A stretch of DNA of 64,000 nucleotides from Campylorhamphus procurvoides. Its lineage: Eukaryota > Chordata > Aves > Passeriformes > Dendrocolaptidae. Positions 1-10,008 of this stretch are shown here, one piece after another. Under the pieces are notes generated by a model. The model did no database searches. It saw nothing but the letters and a program-made list of their open reading frames with translations, and was not told the DNA's origin. The stretch covers positions 124,001-188,000 of the forward strand of contig WBMV01000453.1 of the NCBI GenBank assembly GCA_013396655.1, written 5' to 3'. Numbering within the stretch: position 1 is the first letter of the stretch; each line of letters begins with the position of its first letter. A program made the translations under genes and the position numbers.

Positions 1-163
1 AAAAATGTGAATGTTTAGATTTTTTCCATATCTTTTTTGTTTTCTAAGCTTTTCACTTAATTTTATACCCTTCTTCCGTCACTTAGCTTCTTTTCTACAC
101 CATTATATGGTATAAATGATCAATATTTAAAAAAAAATACATAACACAATCATTAGGTTTGCA
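1..163. other. AT-rich flank, nothing recognised
   Basis: Short AT-rich stretch at the window edge with several A and T runs. No open frame, repeat or RNA gene was recognised. Confidence 0.6.
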
Positions 164-1213
164 TGGCAAAATTTAGGTGGCAGGGTGACTTTTGTGAGAA
201 GCTGCTAGAAACTTCCTCCATGTCTGATGGAGCCAATGCCAGCCAACTACAGACCGGACCTGACGATCACCAAGGCTGTGCCCATCGGTGATGGTGGTGG
301 CACATTTGAGATAACAGATTTAACAAGGGGATAAAAAACCTGTGCAATGGCAGCTGAAGAGAGGAGTGAAGATACATGAGAGAAACTCTGCAGAGATCAA
401 AATTAGTGAAGAAGGAGGGGAAGAAGTGCTACAGATTCCAGAGCAGAGGTTCTCCTGCAGCCTGTGGTGATGGTTGTGGTGTCTCCCTTCAATCCATGGA
501 GGTCCATGGTGGTGCAGGGATCCACCTGCAGTGCATGGAGGACCCCATGCTGGAGCCCAGAGGAGGTTATGACCCATAGGAAACCTGCACTGGAGCAGGC
601 TCATGGCCAGACCTGCGGATCCATGGAGAGAGAAGCTCACTTCGGAGCAGGTCTGCTGGCAGGACTTGTAACTCTGTGGGACCCACATAGGAGCAGTCCT
701 TCCTGAAGGACTGCATCCCATGAAAGGGACCCACATTGGAGCACTTTGAGAAGAAGTGCATCCCATAGAAAGGACTCATGTTGAAGAAGTTTGTAGAGCA
801 GTGTCTCCCATAGGAGGATCTCATGCTGGGGCAGAGGAAGAGTGAAAGGAGTCTTTCTCCTGAGTAGGGAGGAGCAATAGAGACATGTGATAAACTGAGC
901 ACAGCCCCCATTCCCCTGCACTGCTGAGGGGGATGTAGGGAAGGGAGGGGTAGGAGGAAAGGCGTTTTAAGATTTGTTTTTTTATTTATCATTACCTACT
1001 CTGATTTGACTAGTAATAAATTAAACTGTTTTCACCAAATTAAGTCTCTTTTGCCTGTGATGGTAACTGGTGAGTGACCTCTCCCTTTCTTTTTCTTGAC
1101 CCATAAGCCTTTTGTTGCATTTTGTCACATTTTGTCTCCACAGACAACTGAGAAGGTGAATGACAGAGCAGCTTTTGAAAGCTCCTGGCATCAAGCCATA
1201 ATCAACCACCATA
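164..1213 (+). mobile_element. Old avian ERV LTR (probably solo)
   Basis: Much richer in G and C than its flanks. From memory of avian repeats, the order of blocks fits a roughly 1-kb ERV LTR: a block near 200-330 with GAAGCTGCTAGAA, a series of repeating phrases of the type 'gga...cccacattggagcag' between about 480 and 840, a polyadenylation-type AATAAA at 1015-1020, then the U5-like end (GGTAACTGGTGAGTGACCTC, about 1063-1082) closing on ATCAACCACCATA at 1201-1213. I read no retroviral gene beside it, so it is probably a solo LTR. The 5' edge is uncertain by tens of bases and no target duplication could be fixed. Class is uncertain (ERVL-like preferred). Open frames inside it on both strands are by-products of its GC-rich repeats and are not genes. 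Confidence 0.75.
1015..1020 (+). promoter_or_regulatory. LTR polyadenylation signal
   Basis: AATAAA lies in the distal part of the 164-1213 LTR, about 190 bases before its 3' edge, where the R/U5 boundary would be expected. It would act in a proviral transcript. Activity today is unlikely given the age of the copy. Confidence 0.45.
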
Positions 1214-4200
1214 AATAATTATCATGTATAAACCATGTTATAAAATCTGGTCATACTTTGAATTTCACAACATCAGAATACCTCAAACAGTACTAAAATG
1301 CATTAGTTTCCATTGCCTGAGAACACAGATTCAAATAACTTTCAATGTTAAAAAATTATTCAAGAAGACTGTGTAGTGATCTGCTTGAATTCTGTGTGTT
1401 GTTTTTTTTCGAGTCAAACATTAGTTTAGGCTTTCATTCAAAGAAGCTTTTTAAACTTGCTGCTGGAAAGGTGATTACACATTACTGACATCCTGTAGGA
1501 GCAACATTTCTCAGCTCACTTGGCCACAAGTTCGTTGGGTTCATATGATGACAACAGTCTCATTTTGCTCAGCCTACATCATTCCAGGATTAGACAAGAG
1601 GAAATGCAAATGCAAACAGGGTAAAACCACTTAACTAACTCAGAGAGAAATGTCATGGATGAAAGGAACCTATCCCTATTGCACAAAGGAACCATGCTGC
1701 AAAATGAAGTTGGGTTAGTCTGAGATTTTATGCAAGATAAGCACTGAGAGAACTGTATTTGCAGCTGTCATGGTATCAAGAGTGGCAGTGGATACAGGCG
1801 TTTCAGAGAGAAGTTTTTTTCATGACGTTGTGAAAAAAACCAGTAAGGTGATAATGGAAGTGAATTTTGTGCATTACAACTGCATCAACCTGCTTTATAA
1901 GCAAAACTTGACTCATATGGACTTAAAAGGGTTGGACTAAGTCTGATACATTTTTATTATAGCTAAAGCAGAATAAACCTATAAAAATTAAATAGTGAAA
2001 CTTTAAAAACTACAAGACAGTTAAAAATTATTATTTTTTCTTGTTTCAGAAAATCCTTGGCTTGGAGACATAGAGAAAAATGCATTAAAAAACACTTACA
2101 AGTAAAAATAGTATTTTTTTTTAATGTGTGAGAACAGTGGGCTTTTAGGCATGCTATAAATATTAAGAGACTATTAAAATCAGAATTATATTTATACTCC
2201 TGGGTATGTCTGAGATACCAAGCAATAATATTAAAAATATCATTACATCAAATCATGCAAAAAGTATGTTTGTTGATGCAAACATCACAAAGAAATAAAC
2301 CATTTTTCTCCTTTTCAGCTCTGCTGAAATGAGCTATAGTTTTGAGCAGCTTTTGACAGGCATGTTTCTGTTTGCTGTCCTTTACAGGCTTCCTTTAGCC
2401 CACCAGCAGGGATTTCTCCCAGGATGACATGGGTTCTGGGTGCAAAGGGCTGCATACAGCTCAATTTCACTCTAGAGTTTGCAGAGCTCTGACAGCAGCC
2501 TACATTCAGCCACATCAACCTAAAAAATTGAGTGGCTTGATTAGGAAAATTATGCAAGTGTAGCACCTGGTGACTGTGCCAGTTCATTGCATACACCTTC
2601 CCTCCAACAGGCATTTTTTTGGATCACCCTCAATACAACTCCAAGGAGGGACCAGAACTGTAAATGTTCATTTAGAGTGGCATAAAGTTATTTGATTATA
2701 CAGTCTAGTCACGTGCCTCCATTCACAATACCAGTTATTTAGCAGTTATCACCTCTTTTCAGAAATAGTATTACAGAATTTATGGGTGTTCAAAAAAGAG
2801 TGAGAAGAATGATATTGAAATGGAGGAAAAATCACACATCAAGAAAGAGAGAAAAATCTCAGGGTGATTTTGGAAATGGAGGAGGTGTAAACCAGATAAA
2901 GTAGTTCTTACCAATATGGTGGGATTATAAACTGTTCCAATGAGGGGTTCTTTTTGTTTGTTTGTTTTGTTATAAGCACCTGTCATAGTGTTTTCTGACA
3001 ATTTGCTCAAAATAACAAACTAAAGAGAAGGGTGAACAATATATCTCATTTTCCTGTCTGTGAACACTTTGTAAGTTTAGTGAGAAACTAACAGAGAACT
3101 GCTAATTTAAAAAAAAATGTTAAAGGATAGTTACTCAGTGTATCTCTAGAGCAAGTTGTCACTTCATGGTGTTAAAGGCAAGTAGTTTACTAGTCTCGAA
3201 GACAACTAAATATTTGTAAGAACAGTAAAGGTACAAGTACTATTGAAAGCTTTCACAAGGGAAACTTGATATCACATTTCATGGACAGTTAGTAAGAACT
3301 CCATTCGGGCTTATCAAAAGTGGAAGGATGTTGGGATGTGTATCCATCTATTATGAAATTCTTGCACTTCCTCCTGTGTTGGTACTGAAGAAGTCAAAAT
3401 ATGCAATAAAAGGGACTGTGCATTTGAATCCAATGTGGAAATTTATTCCACCAGCAGGAATATACATGGCAGCAATATTCTTGCCATAGGAAATAAAATA
3501 GGAGAAAAATGCCTTAGGGTTTACATGAGCAACATTTAATTTTTTAAGAACAAGAATTATGAGTATTCAAATTTTTACTTTCCAATTTATATTTAGATTC
3601 TTTTCTATATTTTAATTATAAACTGTTATATATGTGCTACCTTGTTCAATTTACAGTGCTGAGCTGTCTTTAATCTTCTTTTTACTGTGCAAGACTATTT
3701 TCTTTGACAGCTTCTGGCAATAGAGACAAAAAGAACCCACTCAACCCAGTAACATATGCAGAGACATTAAAGGGTTTTTTAGGGATCCATGCAATTAATT
3801 TTCTTCAAAGAGTTGCTGAAAATAGTTTTGCAGGTCATGAAAAGAAGAATGACCAAGTAGAAAGTGATTCTAGGACCAGAAGTAAAAAAGCATATCCTAG
3901 AATCTGATAGCAAACTCTAAAATCCCTAGCTCTGAAACCCAGGACAACTTGTAGTAGTGAAAACACTTTTCAGTATTTTTAAACACATGGGAACATTAAT
4001 TGGCTAAGCATATTTAAAAGCAGGTGAATAGTGGGAAAACTTTTGTGAAAGGAAGAGAAAGGGACCTCCAGCTAAAGTTATGGTAAATTGCCGTTTGTTT
4101 TCCCCTAAAGCACTGAAGAATTAGAGAAAAACAAGTATATGGAATTTCTCTATGTGCTAAACAGACAAGTTAAATGGGATTTTGAATATAGTTATTCTAG

Positions 4201-7200
4201 TGTACAATCATAAGCAATACCTGCACATCAATTTATCCTTCTGATTACATTGGAATCATAAATCATCTCACATTGTGGGTGGCCTGGGGCATCTATACTA
4301 CAGATTAAAATTAGCTTTTAGTGCAGTAATAATGTGTAAAATGAAGCAAAATGACATGAGAAGCATAGGTGTCTGAGATGAACCATGAAGTGCTCTTTAA
4401 TTGTGCTTAAAACTGTGAACTACTTTTGATCAGCTGTTCTGCAGGAGCATGTATTTGACACAGGTGCCTAAAACCAGACTTATGTTCAGTCAACACAATA
4501 TTACTAGCCTAAATTATCACATCTTCCTTTGCATATTTTTGAACTCTTCCTTAAGTCACATTCTTAAATAAAAGTAATGAAGTGCACTAAACAAATGAAT
4601 ATGTGTGCCTGTGTGCTAGTGATAATGATTAAACATTAAACCCCTTTTCCAGCTGTCTTACCAAAGGGACAACAAAATAAAAAGAAAGATAAATACCTTG
4701 CTGGTCTCTTTTCTCTTTCAGCAGAGATGAGCACAACTACTTACAAATTCTGTAGCAGAGCTGTAGCTGGGCACAAGCAGCAGAAGGGGAATTTTGTTTA
4801 CTACTCAAAATCTTTTTTATAATTATTCTGATGAACACCTATAGTAGCACATTCTCTAACAGATTAAAAAAAAATAAAAAAGTAGAATACTCAGTATTCT
4901 GCACATCATCTTTTCATAGTCCCAGTCTAGCTGATTGTCTCAAATGAACAGATGAAAATATTAATATTTTCTTACCTTTAACTGCAAGAACATCTTTGAA
5001 TCTTTACAATTATACCTCAAAACACCATAGTCTGAGAGCTGTGTATGTTCTTTTTTAATACCTCATATGAAGATCATGGTTCCATAATTTCCATTCTCCT
5101 AAGGATGAAATAAACTTTTTCCAGTTCTGTGTGCATTTGAGATATACCATCTTCACTATCTTCTTCAGGAAATATGCTTTTTAAAATAGGAAAACACTAG
5201 AAGCATTATTTTTTTTTTAATTGCTTCCAGTAGTTACCTGAAAATGTCCCATTCTGATATCAGCCCTAGCTCATGAAAACACTTAAATGTGTTCAATGCA
5301 TATGACATAGCCATTCAGGTCAACCCTATTCTAACTGTGCTGTAGCTTTATTTTGTTGTGTTATTTTCACCCTTAGTTGCTAAATGCACAGAAGAGTTTA
5401 TTGTTTATTAATATTCACTAGTTTATCTATTTAACAATCACATCAATATCACATGATGAGGAAAAAGAACCAACAAAAAAAAATAGGCTTTTTTCCCATC
5501 TTTCCAGCTGTGTCTGTGGGTAACAGAGATATAGCAGTGATAGATAATTAAGATTTCATTACAGACTACTTCATATAGGATTAGTATTTTCCATTGTGGA
5601 AGTCATAATACATGGGCATAGATTTTAAAGGGCACTAAGAAAACTATAGACTTTAATGTTGAGTTTCAAGATATATGCAAAGTTAGAAACTAATTTAATT
5701 AAATGAAGGTAATTAGAAAATGTAGTACCCTGTATTCTTCATAAACTAATATATGAGACCACTTTCTGAGAAGTGCCATTACTAAGAGTAATGACAGCAT
5801 AGTTGAGCTTAGTGTTAGTGCTTATCATGACATTTGCAAGAGAGAACAGAGATTAGTAATCCCATAAAGATAATAGCTATTGATGGCTTTTATGATTATA
5901 AATGAACGTAATTTACTGTCTGTAGAAAAAAAAGCTGAAAAAATTATTTGAAAAAACATCAAACATAAATGTAAAGTACCACTTCATAAGTTTTCTTTTG
6001 TATTTTTCACATTCTCTTTTAGTCTCCAGTTTGTTTTTCTATACATGTGATGAACATATTGATGTTTTATTAATTCATGAATGACAAAAATTGCTGTCCA
6101 TGATACATCATGTACATTCTGTCTCCTTTTGCCTTATTTCTCACTTCATTGCTACAATGGCAAATAATTAGAATGTTTTAAATGAGAGCATGACATGCAT
6201 AAGTGCCAGCAATCACAGTGATTTTGCTTGTGTGTACTCATGCTTTAACACTGTAGTTTACTGTGATATTTTGTCACTTACATTTCTGGAAAAAGAAAAT
6301 TCTACAGAAAAATCCTTTAAAAAATAAGTAAAATAATAACTTCACTATCTGAATTTTTGAAATACAGAATTCTCTTTTCAACCTTTTCTGTTGTGAGTTA
6401 TGTTAGAAGAACCAAGGGGTCTGAGTACTACTGTGATAAATAAAAAATCCAGAGAAAAATTACAAGCCTAAAATTGATGCCTTTCCTCACACCCTTCAAC
6501 TGTTCCTTTCCTCCCTGAATGATCTGGATTGCTAAAAGCATGCTTTCCAGAAAAATACCTGGGCACTGGTATTTTTCTCTCTTCCAAGTCCACAAACATT
6601 TATTCCAGCAATCTGTGTATCTTCAGAAGCCTCTTCATATTCTCACATCAAACTCTTTTTTCATCTTTTAAAAATCAATGAACTATAATATAACCTCCAC
6701 ATTATGTTGCATTCCTTGAAATGAAAAAAAAGTCTGCACAAAATAATAGTTATATTTCAGGGATACTATACAGAGTCAGAGCTGCTGCAGGTCAAATGGT
6801 TTTTTGCATGGATGCAGAAACTCTGATTCATGAGTGTTTATTCCTAAAAACTGTGACCATGAACCCCTCCATGCTGTGTGGCCCAAAGGACATGATTATT
6901 TACAAATCCATGCAAAGCCAGATAACAAAGTCATGCATAGTGAATATTATTAAAACATTTTCTGGTAAGAACTGAATAAATGATACATTTTTAAAAAGTC
7001 ACTGGTAATGGTTAAAGTAAAACATGTAAAATTAATGTCTCAGTATGGCAGGATAGCATAAAGCTTCACTGCTGGCTTCAGCTTCTTTTGGACTCCTTTC
7101 TGTGCAGCAAAGCCAAAAAGGCTGTTGTAATCTGCTCACTGTTACCAAAATTACTGGCCTTTCCTAAAGTAACAATGCCAACATGATAATAACGCTTACT

Positions 7201-7790
7201 GTAGTGGTACTGGAAAGACATTAGGGAATAGATTATTTTCCATCATCTGACACTAATTTATTGCACGTAAGAGCAGATTCTTGAGCTTCAATTAAAATAA
7301 ATGATGCTAAGCATATCATGTAGTAAAATATGTGCTTCCGAGTTTTGTTTCCACTCCTTATTTTAAACTTGCCTACATGTGTGAAAAGTCCATATTTGAA
7401 ATAGATTCATTTGGATATGTTATTGTCTCTTTTACCTTTAAACTAGAGTTTAGTCCTTAAGACCTACAAATGGTGTGTTTACACAGCACTTAGCACAGTT
7501 AGAACAGTATTTTCTTTTTTTTTTTTCCTTCTAATATTTTTTCTGTAGGAAGTAGCCCACAAGAAGATATGTTATTGTGGCTTTTATCTGGTGCCATAAA
7601 CCCCCCACAAAAACCCAGATTCCATGATTTGGTCAATCATTCCGTGTCAACCTAAATGAGAATCTCAGGCCAGTGATCACAGGGCCATGGTTATAGGGAC
7701 CATTGGAAAAGACTTCAATAGAAAAGGCCTCAATGATAGGTTAAAATCATTTCCTTCTGGAAGCCTTTAAAAGCCACTTTCCACTGACGG
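1214..7790. other. AT-rich unique DNA, no gene seen
   Basis: About 6.6 kb with frequent homopolymers. Open frames reach at most about 99 codons (2315-2614, minus strand) and 84 codons (6721-6975, plus strand). Neither resembles a known family, and neither shows supporting splice or start context that I could judge. The part near 2320-2620 is GC-richer than its surroundings and might be an old unrecognised repeat. The part near 6100-6300 has few long homopolymers and several TAATTA-type cores, and could be a conserved non-coding element (inference only). Confidence 0.5.
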
Positions 7791-7796
7791 TAGAAC
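7791..7796. repeat. Left target-site duplication TAGAAC
   Basis: TAGAAC sits directly before the 5' LTR (which begins TGTCGG) and recurs directly after the 3' LTR at 9056-9061. A 6-bp duplication made by integrase is typical of class II (alpha-/beta-retrovirus-like, ERVK) elements. The exact match fixes both ends of the insertion. Confidence 0.93.
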
Positions 7797-8051
7797 TGTC
7801 GGAGAACACTGTCTCAAAGGTTACCAGAACAACCACGATGAACAGTTTATCAATACCACAAACGGACAATTACCTTAGAACTCACAAATTCATGTTTTAT
7901 CCCTTTGAATTTGTACGCTCTATTGTGATTGGTTGCAGTTACCTGGTTACCGGTTTCCCATTGGCTGTATATTCCCTATTTCCCATTGGCTGGCTGGTGA
8001 TGCAATCCCAGCGTCATCATGTGAGGCTGGCCACGCCCCATCTGTATTCCC
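7797..8051 (+). repeat. 5' LTR (incomplete)
   Basis: Begins TGTCGGAGAACACTG and matches the first 255 bases of the 3' LTR except at three sites: one in the phrase ACCT(T/C)AGAAC and two in TTTGTA(C/T)GCT(C/G)TATT. It stops at an ambiguous base at 8052, before the TATA box and polyadenylation signal seen in the 3' copy. The missing 177 bases and the primer binding site are therefore probably lost in assembly rather than deleted in the genome. Confidence 0.9.
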
Positions 8052-8052
8052 N

Positions 8053-8236
8053 AGTGTTCCAAAATGGCGGCCGCGCCAGCAGCAGCGCGATCTCCATGAG
8101 CCTCGGTGGCGGCAGCGGCGCAGAGGTCCCCCCGAACCGCGGCCGCGGCAGCGGCAGCCCCGATCCCGGCGGTGGAGGCCCCTGCGGCGGCGGCAGCAGC
8201 AATGGCAGCGGTGCCCGCGGTGGCGGCAAAGGCAGC
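8053..8236 (+). other. GC-rich internal ERV segment (GGC/GCG-rich)
   Basis: Extremely GC-rich, with repeated GGC, GCG and CAGC triplets, between the single N at 8052 and the long N run. One forward frame starting at 8097 reads as a Gly/Ser-rich low-complexity peptide and another as Ala-rich, so no frame is favoured by sequence alone. Position suggests the untranslated leader or start of the retroviral internal region. Alternatives are a captured host CpG-island fragment or a misjoined contig end. No primer binding site was recognised. Confidence 0.4.
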
Positions 8237-8602
8237 NNNNNNNNNNNNNNNNNNNNNNNNNNNNNNNNNNNNNNNNNNNNNNNNNNNNNNNNNNNNNNNN
8301 NNNNNNNNNNNNNNNNNNNNNNNNNNNNNNNNNNNNNNNNNNNNNNNNNNNNNNNNNNNNNNNNNNNNNNNNNNNNNNNNNNNNNNNNNNNNNNNNNNNN
8401 NNNNNNNNNNNNNNNNNNNNNNNNNNNNNNNNNNNNNNNNNNNNNNNNNNNNNNNNNNNNNNNNNNNNNNNNNNNNNNNNNNNNNNNNNNNNNNNNNNNN
8501 NNNNNNNNNNNNNNNNNNNNNNNNNNNNNNNNNNNNNNNNNNNNNNNNNNNNNNNNNNNNNNNNNNNNNNNNNNNNNNNNNNNNNNNNNNNNNNNNNNNN
8601 NN
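8237..8602. other. Assembly gap (366 N)
   Basis: Run of 366 N inside the provirus. Open frames that appear to cross it are artefacts of unknown bases. Confidence 1.
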
Positions 8603-8611
8603 TTTAAACAT

Positions 8612-8623
8612 AAACGGGGGAGA
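8612..8623 (+). promoter_or_regulatory. Polypurine tract of the provirus
   Basis: AAACGGGGGAGA lies immediately before the 3' LTR start TGTCGG. In retroviruses this purine run primes plus-strand DNA synthesis and defines the left end of the LTR. It contains one C. Its position exactly at the LTR edge supports the call. Confidence 0.8.
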
Positions 8624-8754
8624 TGTCGGAGAACACTGTCTCAAAGGTTACCAGAACAACCACGATGAACAGTTTATCAATACCACAAACGGACAATTAC
8701 CTCAGAACTCACAAATTCATGTTTTATCCCTTTGAATTTGTATGCTGTATTGTG

Positions 8755-8816
8755 ATTGGTTGCAGTTACCTGGTTACCGGTTTCCCATTGGCTGTATATT
8801 CCCTATTTCCCATTGG
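8755..8816 (+). promoter_or_regulatory. Triple ATTGG (inverted CCAAT) cluster in U3
   Basis: ATTGG occurs at 8755-8759, 8787-8791 and 8812-8816 within 62 bases. CCAAT boxes in either orientation commonly bind NF-Y. The same triple set is present in the 5' LTR and, with different spacing, in the related old LTR at 23532-23595, so it appears to be kept within the lineage. Confidence 0.65.
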
Positions 8817-8957
8817 CTGGCTGGTGATGCAATCCCAGCGTCATCATGTGAGGCTGGCCACGCCCCATCTGTATTCCCCTCCTTCCTTGTAAGCCCTTCC
8901 CCTCTTGCCGCGATCTGCCCCCAAACTCCTCCCACTTTCCAAGCTCCTCCCTGACCC

Positions 8958-8965
8958 TATATAAG
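8958..8965 (+). promoter_or_regulatory. LTR TATA box
   Basis: TATATAAG follows a C/T-rich stretch and precedes AATAAA by 15 bases. It is the expected core promoter of the provirus and is matched by TATATAAG at 23742-23749 in the older LTR. Confidence 0.8.
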
Positions 8966-8980
8966 TCCCATGCTCCCATG

Positions 8981-8986
8981 AATAAA
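8981..8986 (+). promoter_or_regulatory. LTR polyadenylation signal
   Basis: AATAAA about 70 bases before the 3' LTR end and just downstream of the TATA box, consistent with a short R region. The equivalent signal in the older related LTR is at 23763-23768. Confidence 0.75.
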
Positions 8987-9055
8987 TCAGTTCTAGCCCT
9001 CATCCCAACATCGCTGGGACCGTCTCCCTTCTCTCCCTCCCTCCGGTATGCGGCA

Positions 9056-9061
9056 TAGAAC
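9056..9061. repeat. Right target-site duplication TAGAAC
   Basis: Second copy of the 6-bp duplication flanking the provirus. It matches 7791-7796 exactly. Confidence 0.93.
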
Positions 9062-9216
9062 TAAATCTATTTAGGAGGACCAGTGCACAATAGACACATG
9101 AAATTAGAAAAAAAATTAGTTGACTAGATGAATTACCCTATCTCTATCTTATTCTACCAGTCCTGGAAAACTCTTGATCCAATTAATGGATGAATTTCTA
9201 CATATATTTATTTATT

Positions 9217-9580
9217 ACAGAATCACAGGATATGCTGAGTTGAAAAGGGATGCACAAGTACCATCAACTGCTGGCTCTGCACAGGCCCACACCCGAGTCA
9301 CACCATGTGTCTGAGAGTATTGTCCAAATGCTTCTTGAACTCTGTCAGGCTTAGTGCTGTGACCACTTCCCTGGGGAACCTGTTCCAGCACGCAACCACT
9401 CTCTGGGGGAAGAAACTCTTTCTAATATCCATCTTAAACCTCCCCTGACACAACTTCAGGCCATTCCATCAGGTCCTGTCACTGGTCACCACAGAGAAGA
9501 GATCAGTGCCTACTCCTCTTCCCCTCAGGAGAAAGTCATAGACTGCAATGAGGTCTCCCCTCAGCCTCCTCTTCTCACCA
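9217..9580 (-). mobile_element. CR1 LINE fragment, 3' end
   Basis: Reads as the reverse complement of an avian CR1 3' region. The left edge ACAGAATCACAGGATATGCT is the 3' tail, followed leftward-to-rightward by phrases such as 'gaccacttccctggggaacctg' and 'ggtcaccacagagaagagat' that belong to the ORF2 C-terminal and 3' UTR part. It is 5'-truncated, as usual for CR1, and its reading frame is broken. The phrases are closely shared with the CR1 at 46504-47428, so both are likely one subfamily. Confidence 0.92.
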
Positions 9581-9905
9581 AGGCAGTTTTGTTTTTCCAT
9601 TTGTTATTTTGCTTTTCAGAAGACAACAGTTCTATATTGCATATATACATACAAAATTCCCACATTAATATAATTTTAAACAATAAACTAACAAGTGAAA
9701 TTTAAATCTTAGTGCAGTGAGAAGAACATCACAATAAAAAGTTAAAAATACAGAAAATGCTTTTAAATTTATGCTTTGAAATCTGTTAAAAATAAGTTTC
9801 ATTGCATTTTTTGTCTATTGAGGGATTTGAATATAATTTTGCCAAATGTCTCAGCTATTAGATCTTACTATTCAGGCTATGATTTATTCGTTATTTGTCC
9901 TAAAG

Positions 9906-10008
9906 AAGTAGATTTATAGTTTGCACAAATTAATATCCACATATAAAAGGAAATAAGTAGATTTATAGTTTGCACAAATGAATCTAATATCCACATATAA
10001 AAGGAAAT
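9906..10008. repeat. Tandem duplication, about 50-bp unit
   Basis: Two head-to-tail copies: 9906-9954 (49 bp) and 9955-10008 (54 bp). They are identical except for a few extra bases in the second copy, around TGAATCTAAT versus TTAAT. Each contains GTTTGCACAAAT and CCACATATAAAAGG. The near identity points to a recent slippage or unequal-exchange event, possibly variable between individuals. Confidence 0.9.

Larger units (their letters stand above)
7797..9055 (+). mobile_element. Young ERVK-type provirus, internal part in gap
   Basis: Endogenous retrovirus bounded by TG...CA LTR ends and a 6-bp target duplication. Visible parts in order: 5' LTR (7797-8051, cut short by an N at 8052), a GC-rich internal stretch (8053-8236), a 366-base run of N (8237-8602), a short internal end with a polypurine tract, and a full 3' LTR (8624-9055). 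The two LTRs differ at only 3 of 255 comparable bases. LTRs are identical at integration, so the insertion is fairly recent. No gag, pol or env can be read, because the coding part is missing from the assembly. Since N runs often have nominal length, the true element may be several kb, or it may be internally deleted. Class II assignment rests on duplication length and LTR layout, not on protein evidence. Confidence 0.9.
8624..9055 (+). repeat. 3' LTR (complete, 432 bp)
   Basis: Starts TGTCGG and ends GCGGCA, followed by the TAGAAC duplication. U3 carries three inverted CCAAT boxes (ATTGG at 8755, 8787 and 8812), a TATA box at 8958-8965 and AATAAA at 8981-8986. TATA box and polyadenylation signal are only about 20 bases apart, so the R region must be short. 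The same layout recurs in the older LTR at 23329-23835. Confidence 0.92.

Noticed and set aside
320..992. Overlapping 67-148-codon frames on both strands
   Set aside because: They lie entirely within the GC-rich LTR at 164-1213, and frames on both strands overlap, as expected from composition.
8053..8236. CpG-island promoter of a host gene
   Set aside because: It lies between LTRs of one provirus, so a retroviral internal origin is simpler. Kept only as an alternative in the findings.
7838..8735. Long open frames crossing the provirus and the N run (up to 276 codons)
   Set aside because: They exist only because N bases cannot form stop codons. The readable parts are LTR sequence in a non-coding frame.
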